From Desulfovibrio sp. OttesenSCG-928-A18 (GTDB lineage Bacteria > Desulfobacterota > Desulfovibrionia > Desulfovibrionales > Desulfovibrionaceae): 33,042 bases of DNA. Shown here one piece after another: positions 18,916-27,465 of the stretch (its first letter is position 1; each line of letters begins with the position of its first letter). Made by a program: the position numbers and the translations under genes. The stretch is taken from NCBI GenBank assembly GCA_030267245.1, contig JAJDJN010000005.1, positions 1 through 33,042 on the forward strand. Direction: 5' to 3'. The notes beneath the pieces were generated by a model. That model worked only from the letters and a program-made list of their open reading frames with translations. It searched no databases and was not told the DNA's origin.

Positions 18916-21900
18916 TATACACCTCCTCCGTGGCGGCAAGGCGCTCCACCTGCCTGCCTTCGCCATGCTTCAAGCGCTCAAGCGCCCGTTTGTATTCTAT
19001 GGGGAGAACCTTCAGAAAAATAGGCAGGCTGGCCTGCCAGTCCGCCAGCAACGCCGAGGCGAGGGGGCTGCCGGTATGGCGCACATGATGCGAAAGAAGA
19101 GCGCGCAAAAGCTGTATGTCGTCTTTGTGCCATACGCTTTCCAGATCAATGCTGTCCATGTTGCAGCGGGTCTGGAACTGTTCGCTGGGGTCATACACAT
19201 AGGCAACGCCGCCGCTCATACCGGCCGCGAAGTTGTAGCCCGTGGAGCCGAGCACCACCACGACACCCCCCGTCATATACTCACAGGCATGATCGCCCAC
19301 GCCCTCCACAACCGCCGAGGCCCCGCTGTTGCGCACGGCAAAGCGTTCTCCCGCGCTACCGGCAAAATAGGCTTCGCCGCAAGTCGCCCCGTATAAAGCG
19401 ACATTGCCCGCTATCACCTGGTTGTCCGGGAAGAAGCTTTGCGCCGGAAGGCCGCTGTGGCGCTGCGCGGGCCGTATGGCGATAACCCCGCCCGAAAGGC
19501 CTTTGCCGACGTAGTCATTGGCTTCGCCGGTCACGCGCAAAAATATGCCGCGTGTCAGGAAGGCCCCCAGGCTTTGCCCGGCGCTGCCCGTCAATTGCAT
19601 CTCCACCGAACCGGGGGGCAGGCCTTCCTCGCCATACAGCCGGGCGATTTCCCCGGCAATATGGCTGCCGACGGCCCGGTCGGTATTGGCTATGGGGCCT
19701 TCAAAGCGGCAGGGGCGCCGCGCGGCAATTCCCGGCATGAGCGCGGCGTATACAGAGCGGTGCAAGGCGGATTCCGTCGCCTTGTGCGGGGGGCGTTGCG
19801 CGGGGGTGACGTTTGTGCGTACGCATAACGGGGACAGGTCGAGAGTGTGCAGTTTCGTCGCGTGTTCAGGGGGCAAGCCCGCTGGCACGGGGGCCGGTTT
19901 CAGGCAATCCGCCCGGCCGATCAGCGCATCCACAGTCTTAAAGCCCAACGCGGCCATGTGCCGACGCATATCTTGAGCCAGAAAGCGGAAGTAGCGTTCC
20001 AGATGATCGGGCGAACCCTTGAAACGGGCGCGGAGCTTCGGATCCTGGGCGGCAATGCCCACGGGGCAGGTTCCCAAATGGCAGACGCGCAGCAGGCAGC
20101 AGCCCAGGGACACCAGGACCCCCGTGCCCAGGCCGAACTCTTCCGCCCCCATCAGGGCCGCCATGACCAGATCTTTGCCGGTGCGCAACTGCCCGTCCAC
20201 CTGCAAGCGTACAGTGTTTCGCAGGCCGTTGGCGCACAGCGCGGCCTGCGTTTCCGACAGGCCCATTTCCCAGGGAAGGCCCACATGATCAATGGCGCTG
20301 CGGGGTGAGGCCCCGGTGCCGCCGTCATGCCCGGAAACAAGAATCGTGTCGGCTCCGGCCTTGGCCACGCCTGAAGCCACCGTGCCGATACCCGTGCCCG
20401 CCACCAGCTTGACGGAAACGCGGGCTTTGGGGCTCACGCTTTTTACATCGTAAATAAGCTGTGCAAGATCCTCAATGGAATAAATATCATGATGCGGCGG
20501 CGGCGAAATAAGCGTAACGCCCGCCACCGTATGCCGCACGCGGGCTATATCCGGCAACACTTTGTGAGCGGGCAGTTGTCCGCCCTCTCCCGGTTTTGCG
20601 CCCTGGGCCATTTTTATCTGGATTTCATCCGCATTGACCAGGTAGCCGGCAGTCACGCCAAAGCGCCCGGAGGCGATTTGGCGCACGCGGGAGCGGACAT
20701 CGCTTCCGTCCTTACGCAAAGTGTTGCGTTCCGGCGCTTCGCCGCCCTCGCCGCAATTGGAGCGGGCCCCCACCCGGTTGCAGGCTATGGCGATGGCTTC
20801 ATGCGCTTCCGGGCTGATGGAGCCGTACGACATGGCCGAGGCCACAAAGCGGCGCATGATGGCTTCCACCGGCTCAACCTCGTCCAGAGGCACGGGAGCG
20901 TCTGCGTTAAATGCCAGCAGACTCCGCAAGGTAACGGGGCCGGACGTCTGCTCGTCGCTCACCCCTGCATAAGACTGGTAGCTTTCCCAGTCATCTTCGC
21001 GCACCGCCTTGTGCAGGGCGCGCACGGCGAGCGGCGTCCACAGGTGCGTTTCCCCTTGCGGGCTGTATGTATAACGCCCGTCGGGGCTGAGCGTTTCACC
21101 CGCGCCTGCCGCGCCTTTTTGTGCCGCCTGCGGGCCAAAGGCTTTGGCGTGCCTGGCCAGAGTGTCCATGGCCAGGTGCTCCAGACCTATGCCTCCCAAA
21201 CGGCTGGGCACACCGGAAAAATGCCGTTTCATCAGCAAGGGGTCCAGGCCCACGGCCTCAAAGGCCTGACCCCCCATGAAGGAGCGCGAAGTGGAAATGC
21301 CCATGCGCGAAAATGTTTTCAATAAACCCTTATGTACGGCGTTGGCATAGGCGGTGCAGGCCTGGTCGGCGGTTGCGCCGCTTTGCAACAGCCCTTGTTC
21401 CGCCAAAGCGCGCACCGAGGCAAAGGCCAGGCGCGGGTGTACCCCGCTGGCCCCAAAGGCGATAAGCTGCGCCACATGCATAACTTCGCGCGCTTCACCC
21501 GTATCCACAAGCAAAGAGCAGGCGTGCCGCAGGCCTTGACGCAGCAGATGGTGGTGCAGGCCGGAAACGGCAAGCAGCGACGAAATGGGGGCGTTATCCC
21601 GGTCAGCACCGGAGTCTGTCAACAACAGTAGTGTAGCGGGCTGGCTTTCGCCAGTGTCGGAATGGCTCAAGGCTTCTTCAGCCATGCGGAACACGCGTTC
21701 CAGTCCTTTTTCCAAAGCCCGGCCGGGGGGGCCGTCATGCGCGTCGAACAATATGGGAATAACTGCCACACGCACCGCGGGATGGCCTGAACCGAGCAGA
21801 CGCGGCATGTCCTCTGCCGTCAGCAGAGGGTTGCCCAGACGCAGACGCGCGTAGTGATCCGGCCCTTCTTCCAGCAAATTTCCCTGTTTTCCGGCAAAAC

Positions 21901-23590
21901 CCGTCAGGGTCATGACCAGCCCTTCGCGCAAGGGATCAATGGGAGGATTGGTCACCTGGGCGAAGCGCTGCTTGAAGTAGGAATAGAGCAGTTGGGGCCG
22001 CCCGGAAAGAACGGCCAGCGGACGGTCCGTTCCCATGGAGGCCGTGGGTTCCTGGGCGTCGCGGGCCATGGGCGACAGAATATCCCGTATGTCTTCCCTG
22101 CCGTATCCGAAGAGAATTTGCCGCTGAAACAGGGAAGCCGTGTCCTCGGGGGAGGAAGTGGCCCCCGAAATGGCGGGAGCGGCGGAAGGCAGCGGCAAAT
22201 CGCGCAGGCTTACGCCATTTTCCCGTACCCAGTGCCGATATGGTTGTGCGTAAATCACCCGGTTTTTGCACTCCGCGTCCGTAATGACGCGCCGGCGGGC
22301 GAAATCGACCATAAGCATCTGCCGGGGACGCAATCGGCCTTTCTGAACAATGCGCGAAGGCGGCAAATCGATAACGCCCGCTTCCGAGGCGAGCACAAAC
22401 AGGCCGTCTCTGGTTTGGGCGTAGCGGCAGGGGCGCAGGGCGTTTCTGTCCAGCATGGCGCCCAGTTGGCGTCTACCGTCTGTAAAGACCATGGCGGAGG
22501 GCCCGTCCCACGGCTCCATGAGGGCCGCGTGATATTCGTAAAAAGCCCGTTTGTCCTCGCCCATGGAAAAGGCCGGGCCGAAAGGTTCGGGCATGAGCAT
22601 AATGGCCGTGTGGGCCGGGCTTCTGCCCCCATGCAGCAGAAATTCGAAGCAGTTGTCCAGTGCGGCGGAATCGCTGCCGTGCGGTTCCAGCACCGGCAAA
22701 AGGTGCTTGATATCCTTGCCGAACAAAGGGGATTCCAGCAACGGCTCACGGATTGCCATATGCGCCCTGTTGCAGGACAATGTATTGATTTCTCCGTTAT
22801 GGGCCAGGCAATGAAAGGGCTGGGCCAGCTTCCAGACGGGTTGCGTATTGGTGCTGTATCGTTCATGCAGCACCGCGAAATGGATGGCAAAATCCCTGTC
22901 CGCCAAATCGGGATAAAAGGCGCTCAGTTGCCCCCCGGCCAGCAATCCCTTGTACACGATACTGCTGCCGGACAGGCTCGCCACATGAAAGTCTTCCAGA
23001 GCGCGAAGGGAGTTTTCCAGATGGCGGCGGGCTATATACAGGGTACGCTCAAAGCGGTCTTCTTCGGTCCTTCCGGAAGCATGTTCCAGAAAACCCGGCC
23101 GATCGGCACGGCGCTTCAACCCCGCCTGCATTGCTTCTGTCGGAGCAGCCAGGCATTGGCGGAAAACCGGGCAGGTTTTCGCCGCATGCGTCCCCAGAAT
23201 GTTCTTGCGGGCAGGAACGTCGCGCCAGCCAAGGACATGAATATCGTGCTCCGCAAAGACCCTGTTCACGGTTTTTTCCGCGTGCGTTTTGTCGGCAACA
23301 TCCCGCGGCATGAAAAACTGCCCGAGCGCGAACCTTGGCGGCAGCTCGCCGCAAACGGGTAGCCAGACTTTGCGCATAAAATTCACGGGCAGGGGCACAA
23401 GCAGCCCCGCTCCATCCGGATGCTCAGGGCCAAAACCGGCACCGCCGCGATGCGCCATGCGTTCCAGGGCCAGGACGGCGTCTTCCACAATTGTGTGGCT
23501 GGCTATGCCATCAAGGCGCGCTAAAAAACCCACTCCGCAGGCGTCGTGCTCTTCCGGAGTGTAGAGAGAATTGCGGTGATGTTTTTGCAT
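18908..23590 (-). CDS. gltB: Glutamate synthase large subunit
   Basis: N-terminal amidotransferase Cys after short propeptide (HDACGVGFLARLDG), ERYSTNTQPVWKLAQPF, SGHDGGTGASPRSAIDHVGLPWE, GTCPVGIAAQDPKLR, GXXGXXXG C-terminal domain. Confidence 0.96.
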   Translation of the reverse strand: MQKHHRNSLYTPEEHDACGVGFLARLDGIASHTIVEDAVLALERMAHRGGAGFGPEHPDGAGLLVPLPVNFMRKVWLPVCGELPPRFALGQFFMPRDVADKTHAEKTVNRVFAEHDIHVLGWRDVPARKNILGTHAAKTCPVFRQCLAAPTEAMQAGLKRRADRPGFLEHASGRTEEDRFERTLYIARRHLENSLRALEDFHVASLSGSSIVYKGLLAGGQLSAFYPDLADRDFAIHFAVLHERYSTNTQPVWKLAQPFHCLAHNGEINTLSCNRAHMAIREPLLESPLFGKDIKHLLPVLEPHGSDSAALDNCFEFLLHGGRSPAHTAIMLMPEPFGPAFSMGEDKRAFYEYHAALMEPWDGPSAMVFTDGRRQLGAMLDRNALRPCRYAQTRDGLFVLASEAGVIDLPPSRIVQKGRLRPRQMLMVDFARRRVITDAECKNRVIYAQPYRHWVRENGVSLRDLPLPSAAPAISGATSSPEDTASLFQRQILFGYGREDIRDILSPMARDAQEPTASMGTDRPLAVLSGRPQLLYSYFKQRFAQVTNPPIDPLREGLVMTLTGFAGKQGNLLEEGPDHYARLRLGNPLLTAEDMPRLLGSGHPAVRVAVIPILFDAHDGPPGRALEKGLERVFRMAEEALSHSDTGESQPATLLLLTDSGADRDNAPISSLLAVSGLHHHLLRQGLRHACSLLVDTGEAREVMHVAQLIAFGASGVHPRLAFASVRALAEQGLLQSGATADQACTAYANAVHKGLLKTFSRMGISTSRSFMGGQAFEAVGLDPLLMKRHFSGVPSRLGGIGLEHLAMDTLARHAKAFGPQAAQKGAAGAGETLSPDGRYTYSPQGETHLWTPLAVRALHKAVREDDWESYQSYAGVSDEQTSGPVTLRSLLAFNADAPVPLDEVEPVEAIMRRFVASAMSYGSISPEAHEAIAIACNRVGARSNCGEGGEAPERNTLRKDGSDVRSRVRQIASGRFGVTAGYLVNADEIQIKMAQGAKPGEGGQLPAHKVLPDIARVRHTVAGVTLISPPPHHDIYSIEDLAQLIYDVKSVSPKARVSVKLVAGTGIGTVASGVAKAGADTILVSGHDGGTGASPRSAIDHVGLPWEMGLSETQAALCANGLRNTVRLQVDGQLRTGKDLVMAALMGAEEFGLGTGVLVSLGCCLLRVCHLGTCPVGIAAQDPKLRARFKGSPDHLERYFRFLAQDMRRHMAALGFKTVDALIGRADCLKPAPVPAGLPPEHATKLHTLDLSPLCVRTNVTPAQRPPHKATESALHRSVYAALMPGIAARRPCRFEGPIANTDRAVGSHIAGEIARLYGEEGLPPGSVEMQLTGSAGQSLGAFLTRGIFLRVTGEANDYVGKGLSGGVIAIRPAQRHSGLPAQSFFPDNQVIAGNVALYGATCGEAYFAGSAGERFAVRNSGASAVVEGVGDHACEYMTGGVVVVLGSTGYNFAAGMSGGVAYVYDPSEQFQTRCNMDSIDLESVWHKDDIQLLRALLSHHVRHTGSPLASALLADWQASLPIFLKVLPIEYKRALERLKHGEGRQVERLAATEEVYNV

Positions 23591-23637
23591 TGTAACCCGT
23601 CTATCTCATTTTTGTATTGACACCGAACATACTCACG

Positions 23638-23653
23638 GGCAAAGGAAGCGCCG
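23638..23653 (-). promoter_or_regulatory. Sigma54 -24/-12 promoter for gltB-dapF(-dapL)
   Basis: Minus strand CGGCGCTTCCTTTGCC vs consensus TGGCACGNNNNTTGCW; GG and GC at the required spacing; about 48 nt upstream of the gltB ATG. Confidence 0.6.
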
Positions 23654-23741
23654 CCCCACCTTGGGGGCTGTTTCCAAGAAAGCGGTTTGGGAAACATTGA
23701 GTTTTTCATACGGAACAGATCAACGTTTCCCCAGATCGTGT

Positions 23742-25934
23742 CTAATGCTGCCAGAGTAATTCATTATACTTTGGCAAAGGCCAGTCAGCGTCATCGGTAA
23801 TGCCTTCCAGGGCATCCGCATGCGCGCGGCATTCCCGCATCAGGGGCAACAGGCAATCTCTGGCCGCCACGGCCCGTTCTTTTGTTCCGCTCATGGCGTC
23901 CAGCTTTTCATGGCAGGCATCCAGCGCGTCGAGCGCGGCCAGCAGGCCGAAAACATGGCCGCGCACCCTGTTGTAATAGCTTTCCTCCGCCGGTTGAGTG
24001 TTCTCTGTGCCTACGGCGCGCGCCAGTTGCAACATTTTTGCCGTTGTTTCCAGGTATTTTACGGCAACGGGCAAAATGACCGAACGGCCGAGAGCGGACG
24101 CGAGCTTGGTTTCCACATGAACGGCCCTGATATAGGTTTCCAGCAGAATCTCCTGCCTGGCCAGTTGTTCCCGCTCGCTCAGGACGCTGGTACGCGTGAA
24201 CACCGCCATCACATCAGGATCGCTGTAGTGCTCAAGCACAGACACGGTATCCTTGAAGTTGGGCAGCCCCCGGCGGGCCGCTTCTTCCTGCCATTCATCA
24301 GAGTAGCCGTTTCCGTTGAACACTATGGGCATGTGCTCCTTGAACAGGCGGACCAGCAGGCCCTGCACGGCCTCGTTAAGGGAAAGACCTTCCGCGACGG
24401 CGCTTTCCAACTCCGTGGCAATGTCGTCCAAGGCGCAGGCCACGGCGGCGTTCAGGGCAATGTTGGCGGGGGCGATGGATTGGGAAGAGCCCACGGCCCG
24501 GAATTCGAACTTGTTGCCGGTAAAGGCGAAGGGGCTGGTTCTGTTGCGGTCGGAAATATCTTTGGGCAAGGGCGGCAGGCTGGTCACGCCAACCCGCATG
24601 ATGCCGCCGTTCCATTCACCGGCTCCTTTGCCGTTACCGTCAATGATAGCCTTGAGCACGTTGGTCAGCGGCTCGCCGAGAAATATGGAAATGATGGCGG
24701 GCGGGGCTTCGTTCGCTCCCAGACGATGATCGTTGCCCGCGCCGATGGTGCCCAGGCGCAGAGTAACGGCATGCTTGTGTACCGCGCGCAGGATGGCGGC
24801 CAGAAAGATCAGAAACTGGGCGTTGTTCGCGGGGGTTGTTCCCGGCTCAAGAAGATTGTTGCCCTCGGAGTCGCAAAGCGACCAGTTGTTGTGCTTGCCC
24901 GAACCGTTCACCCCGGCAAAGGGTTTTTCATGCAGCAGGCAGGCAAAACCGTGCCGCCCGGCCGTAGTTCTGAGTATCTCCATGGTCAGCATGTTGTGGT
25001 CGGTGGCAAGGTTGGCGGCTTCAAACATGGGGGCCAGTTCAAACTGCCCAGGAGCCACCTCGTTGTGCCGGGTGCGGGCCGGAATGCCGAGCGCCAGCAT
25101 GCGTTCCTCCACTTCGGCCATAAAAGCCAGGACGCGGGGGCTGATGGTTCCGAAGTAGTGATCTTCCAGCTCCTGCCCCTTGGAGGGCTTTGCGCCGTAA
25201 ACGGTACGGCCCGCCAGCATGAGGTCGTCACGCAGGGAAAGGTAACGGCTGTCCACAAGAAAATATTCCTGCTCCGCTCCCACCATGGCGTTTACCTTGG
25301 TTGCCGTGGCGTTTCCGAACAGGCGGAGAACACGCAGGGCCTGTGTGGATACGGCTTCCAGCGAGCGTAACAAGGGGGTTTTCCGGTCAAGGGATTCACC
25401 GGTGTAGGAAAGGAAAATGGAAGGAATATACAGTGTTTTGCCGCAGGTGTTTTCCATGAGAAAGGCCGGGCTGGTGGGATCCCAGGCGGTGTAGCCCCTG
25501 GCTTCAAAGGTGGAGCGAATGCCGCCCGAGGGAAAGGAAGAGGCGTCCGGCTCGCCCTTGATGAGCATTTTGCCGGAAAATTCATTGATCATGCGGCCGC
25601 CGGAGGCCGGGGCAAGAAAGGCGTCGTGCTTTTCAGCCGTGCTGCCGGTCATGGGCTGAAACCAGTGCGTGTAGTGGGTTGCGCCACGTTCAATGGCCCA
25701 GTCTTTCATGGCTACGGCAACGATATCGGCATCGCCTTCAGCAAGGCTTTTTCCCTCGTGCGCCGCCTTTTCCAGGCGTTTGAACACAGGGGCGGGCAAA
25801 TGCTCGCGCATGGCGTCCATACCGAAAACATCTTTGCCGAATAAATCGGCCGGCCGATGTCTGGCCGGGTGTTCGGGGATGCGCGTATCCGTGGCTACGG
25901 AAAGGCGAACGGCTGAACGAAGAGTGCTGGACAT
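23742..25934 (-). CDS. glnN: Glutamine synthetase type III
   Basis: 730 aa; KDWAIERGATHYTHWFQPMTGSTAEKHD, SFPSGGIRSTFEARGYTAWDPTSPAF, ARTRHNEVAPGQFELAPMFE, GSGKHNNWSL: GSIII-specific. Confidence 0.95.
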   Translation of the reverse strand: MSSTLRSAVRLSVATDTRIPEHPARHRPADLFGKDVFGMDAMREHLPAPVFKRLEKAAHEGKSLAEGDADIVAVAMKDWAIERGATHYTHWFQPMTGSTAEKHDAFLAPASGGRMINEFSGKMLIKGEPDASSFPSGGIRSTFEARGYTAWDPTSPAFLMENTCGKTLYIPSIFLSYTGESLDRKTPLLRSLEAVSTQALRVLRLFGNATATKVNAMVGAEQEYFLVDSRYLSLRDDLMLAGRTVYGAKPSKGQELEDHYFGTISPRVLAFMAEVEERMLALGIPARTRHNEVAPGQFELAPMFEAANLATDHNMLTMEILRTTAGRHGFACLLHEKPFAGVNGSGKHNNWSLCDSEGNNLLEPGTTPANNAQFLIFLAAILRAVHKHAVTLRLGTIGAGNDHRLGANEAPPAIISIFLGEPLTNVLKAIIDGNGKGAGEWNGGIMRVGVTSLPPLPKDISDRNRTSPFAFTGNKFEFRAVGSSQSIAPANIALNAAVACALDDIATELESAVAEGLSLNEAVQGLLVRLFKEHMPIVFNGNGYSDEWQEEAARRGLPNFKDTVSVLEHYSDPDVMAVFTRTSVLSEREQLARQEILLETYIRAVHVETKLASALGRSVILPVAVKYLETTAKMLQLARAVGTENTQPAEESYYNRVRGHVFGLLAALDALDACHEKLDAMSGTKERAVAARDCLLPLMRECRAHADALEGITDDADWPLPKYNELLWQH

Positions 25935-25977
25935 ATGAAACTCCTTGCTTGCGGGCGGTTGGTGATGCCGGCCTCAA

Positions 25978-25993
25978 GGCAAGAAGCGCGCCA
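25978..25993 (-). promoter_or_regulatory. Sigma54 -24/-12 promoter for glnN
   Basis: Minus strand TGGCGCGCTTCTTGCC, correct GG-GC spacing, about 44 nt upstream of the glnN ATG. Confidence 0.7.
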
Positions 25994-26090
25994 GAGTACG
26001 CTCTTCCTCGTAACATAATCTTTTTTATTGGAAAAATGCTTTCACGGCGGTGTATTCCGGGCAAAGAGGCTCCTTTCGAGAAAAACATTC

Positions 26091-26106
26091 CTTACAAAAA
26101 TGTAAG
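26091..26106. promoter_or_regulatory. Palindrome in the divergent glnN/carA intergenic region
   Basis: CTTACA-AAAA-TGTAAG, located between the two opposing sigma54 promoters; possible activator site. Confidence 0.35.
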
Positions 26107-26222
26107 ATTTTAACCACAACCCCACATTTCCGTATGCTGTTCCCCCGCCCCCGGCGGGGTGAAAAAGCTGTTCCGTTTTGAAAGCCGGGAAAAAAACCGC
26201 CTTCCGGGCTAGCGCACCGGCG

Positions 26223-26238
26223 TGGCTTTAAAATTGCA
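26223..26238 (+). promoter_or_regulatory. Sigma54 -24/-12 promoter for carAB
   Basis: TGGCTTTAAAATTGCA, correct GG-GC spacing, 60 nt upstream of the carA ATG. Confidence 0.7.
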
Positions 26239-26297
26239 ATGTCCTCCCTGCACATGGCCGTTGTGCCGCGGCCGCACACGACACCACCGAGGACATT

Positions 26298-27464
26298 ATG
26301 GCGGAACAACAAGCCTTTTTGATGCTGGATGACGGTGCCTGCTTTTCGGGATTCGCTTGCGGAAAACAGGCCGAATCCATGGGCGAAGTGATTTTTACCA
26401 CCGGCATGGCCGGGTATCAGGAAACCCTGACAGACCCTTCCTACCACGGGCAGATAGTGGCTTTTACCGCCGCGCATGCCGGTAATTACGGAGCCTGTTC
26501 CCACGATGACGAAGCGCCGCGTATACAGGCGGGAGGGGCAATTTTTCATGAGCTTTTTTTACCCGAAGGCAACGGAAAGGGCGCTGGCGTGTCAGCGCCC
26601 TTTCCGCATTGGCGGGCGGAAGAAACACTGGACTTTCGCCTGCGCCGGGACGGGATAAGCGGAATATACGGTGTGGATACCCGCGCTCTTACTTTGCACC
26701 TGCGCGAATACGGTGTGCGAAACGGCATCATCAGCGCCCTGGATCTGGACAAGACGTCGCTCTTGCGCCGGGCCAGAGCGTTGCCCGATATGCGCGGGCG
26801 CGACCTGACAGGGGCGGTCACCTGCGCTGCCCCCTATGAATACGGGCATGGTACCGAAAACGTCTCCATACCATACGACAAGCCGCTTCGTGTCGCTGTG
26901 TATGACTACGGTATCAAGCGTTCCATTCTGGATGGGCTGTTTATGGCCGGTATGATTCCCACTGTCTGGCCCGCCGCCGCTTCGGCGGAAACAATTCTGG
27001 CGTCACAGCCAGACGGGGTTTTGCTTTCCAACGGACCGGGCGATCCGCAAGCCTGCACCCATGCCGTACAAGAAGTGCGCAAACTGCTCGGCGTTCTGCC
27101 GCTCTTCGGCATCTGTCTGGGGCATCAGATTCTCGCCCTGGCCCTTGGCGGAAAAACTTACAAGCTGCCTTTCGGGCATCACGGGGTCAACCATCCCGTA
27201 CAGGACCGCCTGACAGGGCGGGTATGGATTACCAGCCAGAATCACGGCTTCTGCGTTGATCCGGACTCTTTGCCGGAACATGCGCGGCCTTCGCACTGGA
27301 ATCTCAACGATCATACGCTGGCCGGGCTGACCTGTGACACATTCAAGGCTTTTTCCGTGCAGTTTCATCCCGAAGCAGGGCCGGGACCGCATGATGCGGC
27401 GGAACTGTTCCTGCGTTTCCGAAAGTTGATGCTGTCCGAAATAACAAACAAGAACGGTGCATGA
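26298..27464 (+). CDS. carA: Carbamoyl-phosphate synthase small subunit
   Basis: [89 protein letters not shown]. Confidence 0.96.
   Translation: MAEQQAFLMLDDGACFSGFACGKQAESMGEVIFTTGMAGYQETLTDPSYHGQIVAFTAAHAGNYGACSHDDEAPRIQAGGAIFHELFLPEGNGKGAGVSAPFPHWRAEETLDFRLRRDGISGIYGVDTRALTLHLREYGVRNGIISALDLDKTSLLRRARALPDMRGRDLTGAVTCAAPYEYGHGTENVSIPYDKPLRVAVYDYGIKRSILDGLFMAGMIPTVWPAAASAETILASQPDGVLLSNGPGDPQACTHAVQEVRKLLGVLPLFGICLGHQILALALGGKTYKLPFGHHGVNHPVQDRLTGRVWITSQNHGFCVDPDSLPEHARPSHWNLNDHTLAGLTCDTFKAFSVQFHPEAGPGPHDAAELFLRFRKLMLSEITNKNGA
26573..26606. repeat. Perfect inverted repeat inside carA
   Basis: CGGAAAGGGCGCTG-GCGTGT-CAGCGCCCTTTCCG: 14-bp perfect arms, 6-nt loop. Confidence 0.95.
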
Positions 27465-27465
27465 C

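Noticed and set aside
21854-23362. 502-aa plus-strand ORF
   Set aside because: Antisense shadow of gltB.
23820-25370. 516-aa plus-strand ORF
   Set aside because: Antisense shadow of the type III glutamine synthetase.
26250-26266. GCAC-N9-GTGC as an NtrC site before carA
   Set aside because: Spacing is wrong for the NtrC consensus (GCAC-N7-GTGC) and it lies downstream of the predicted promoter.
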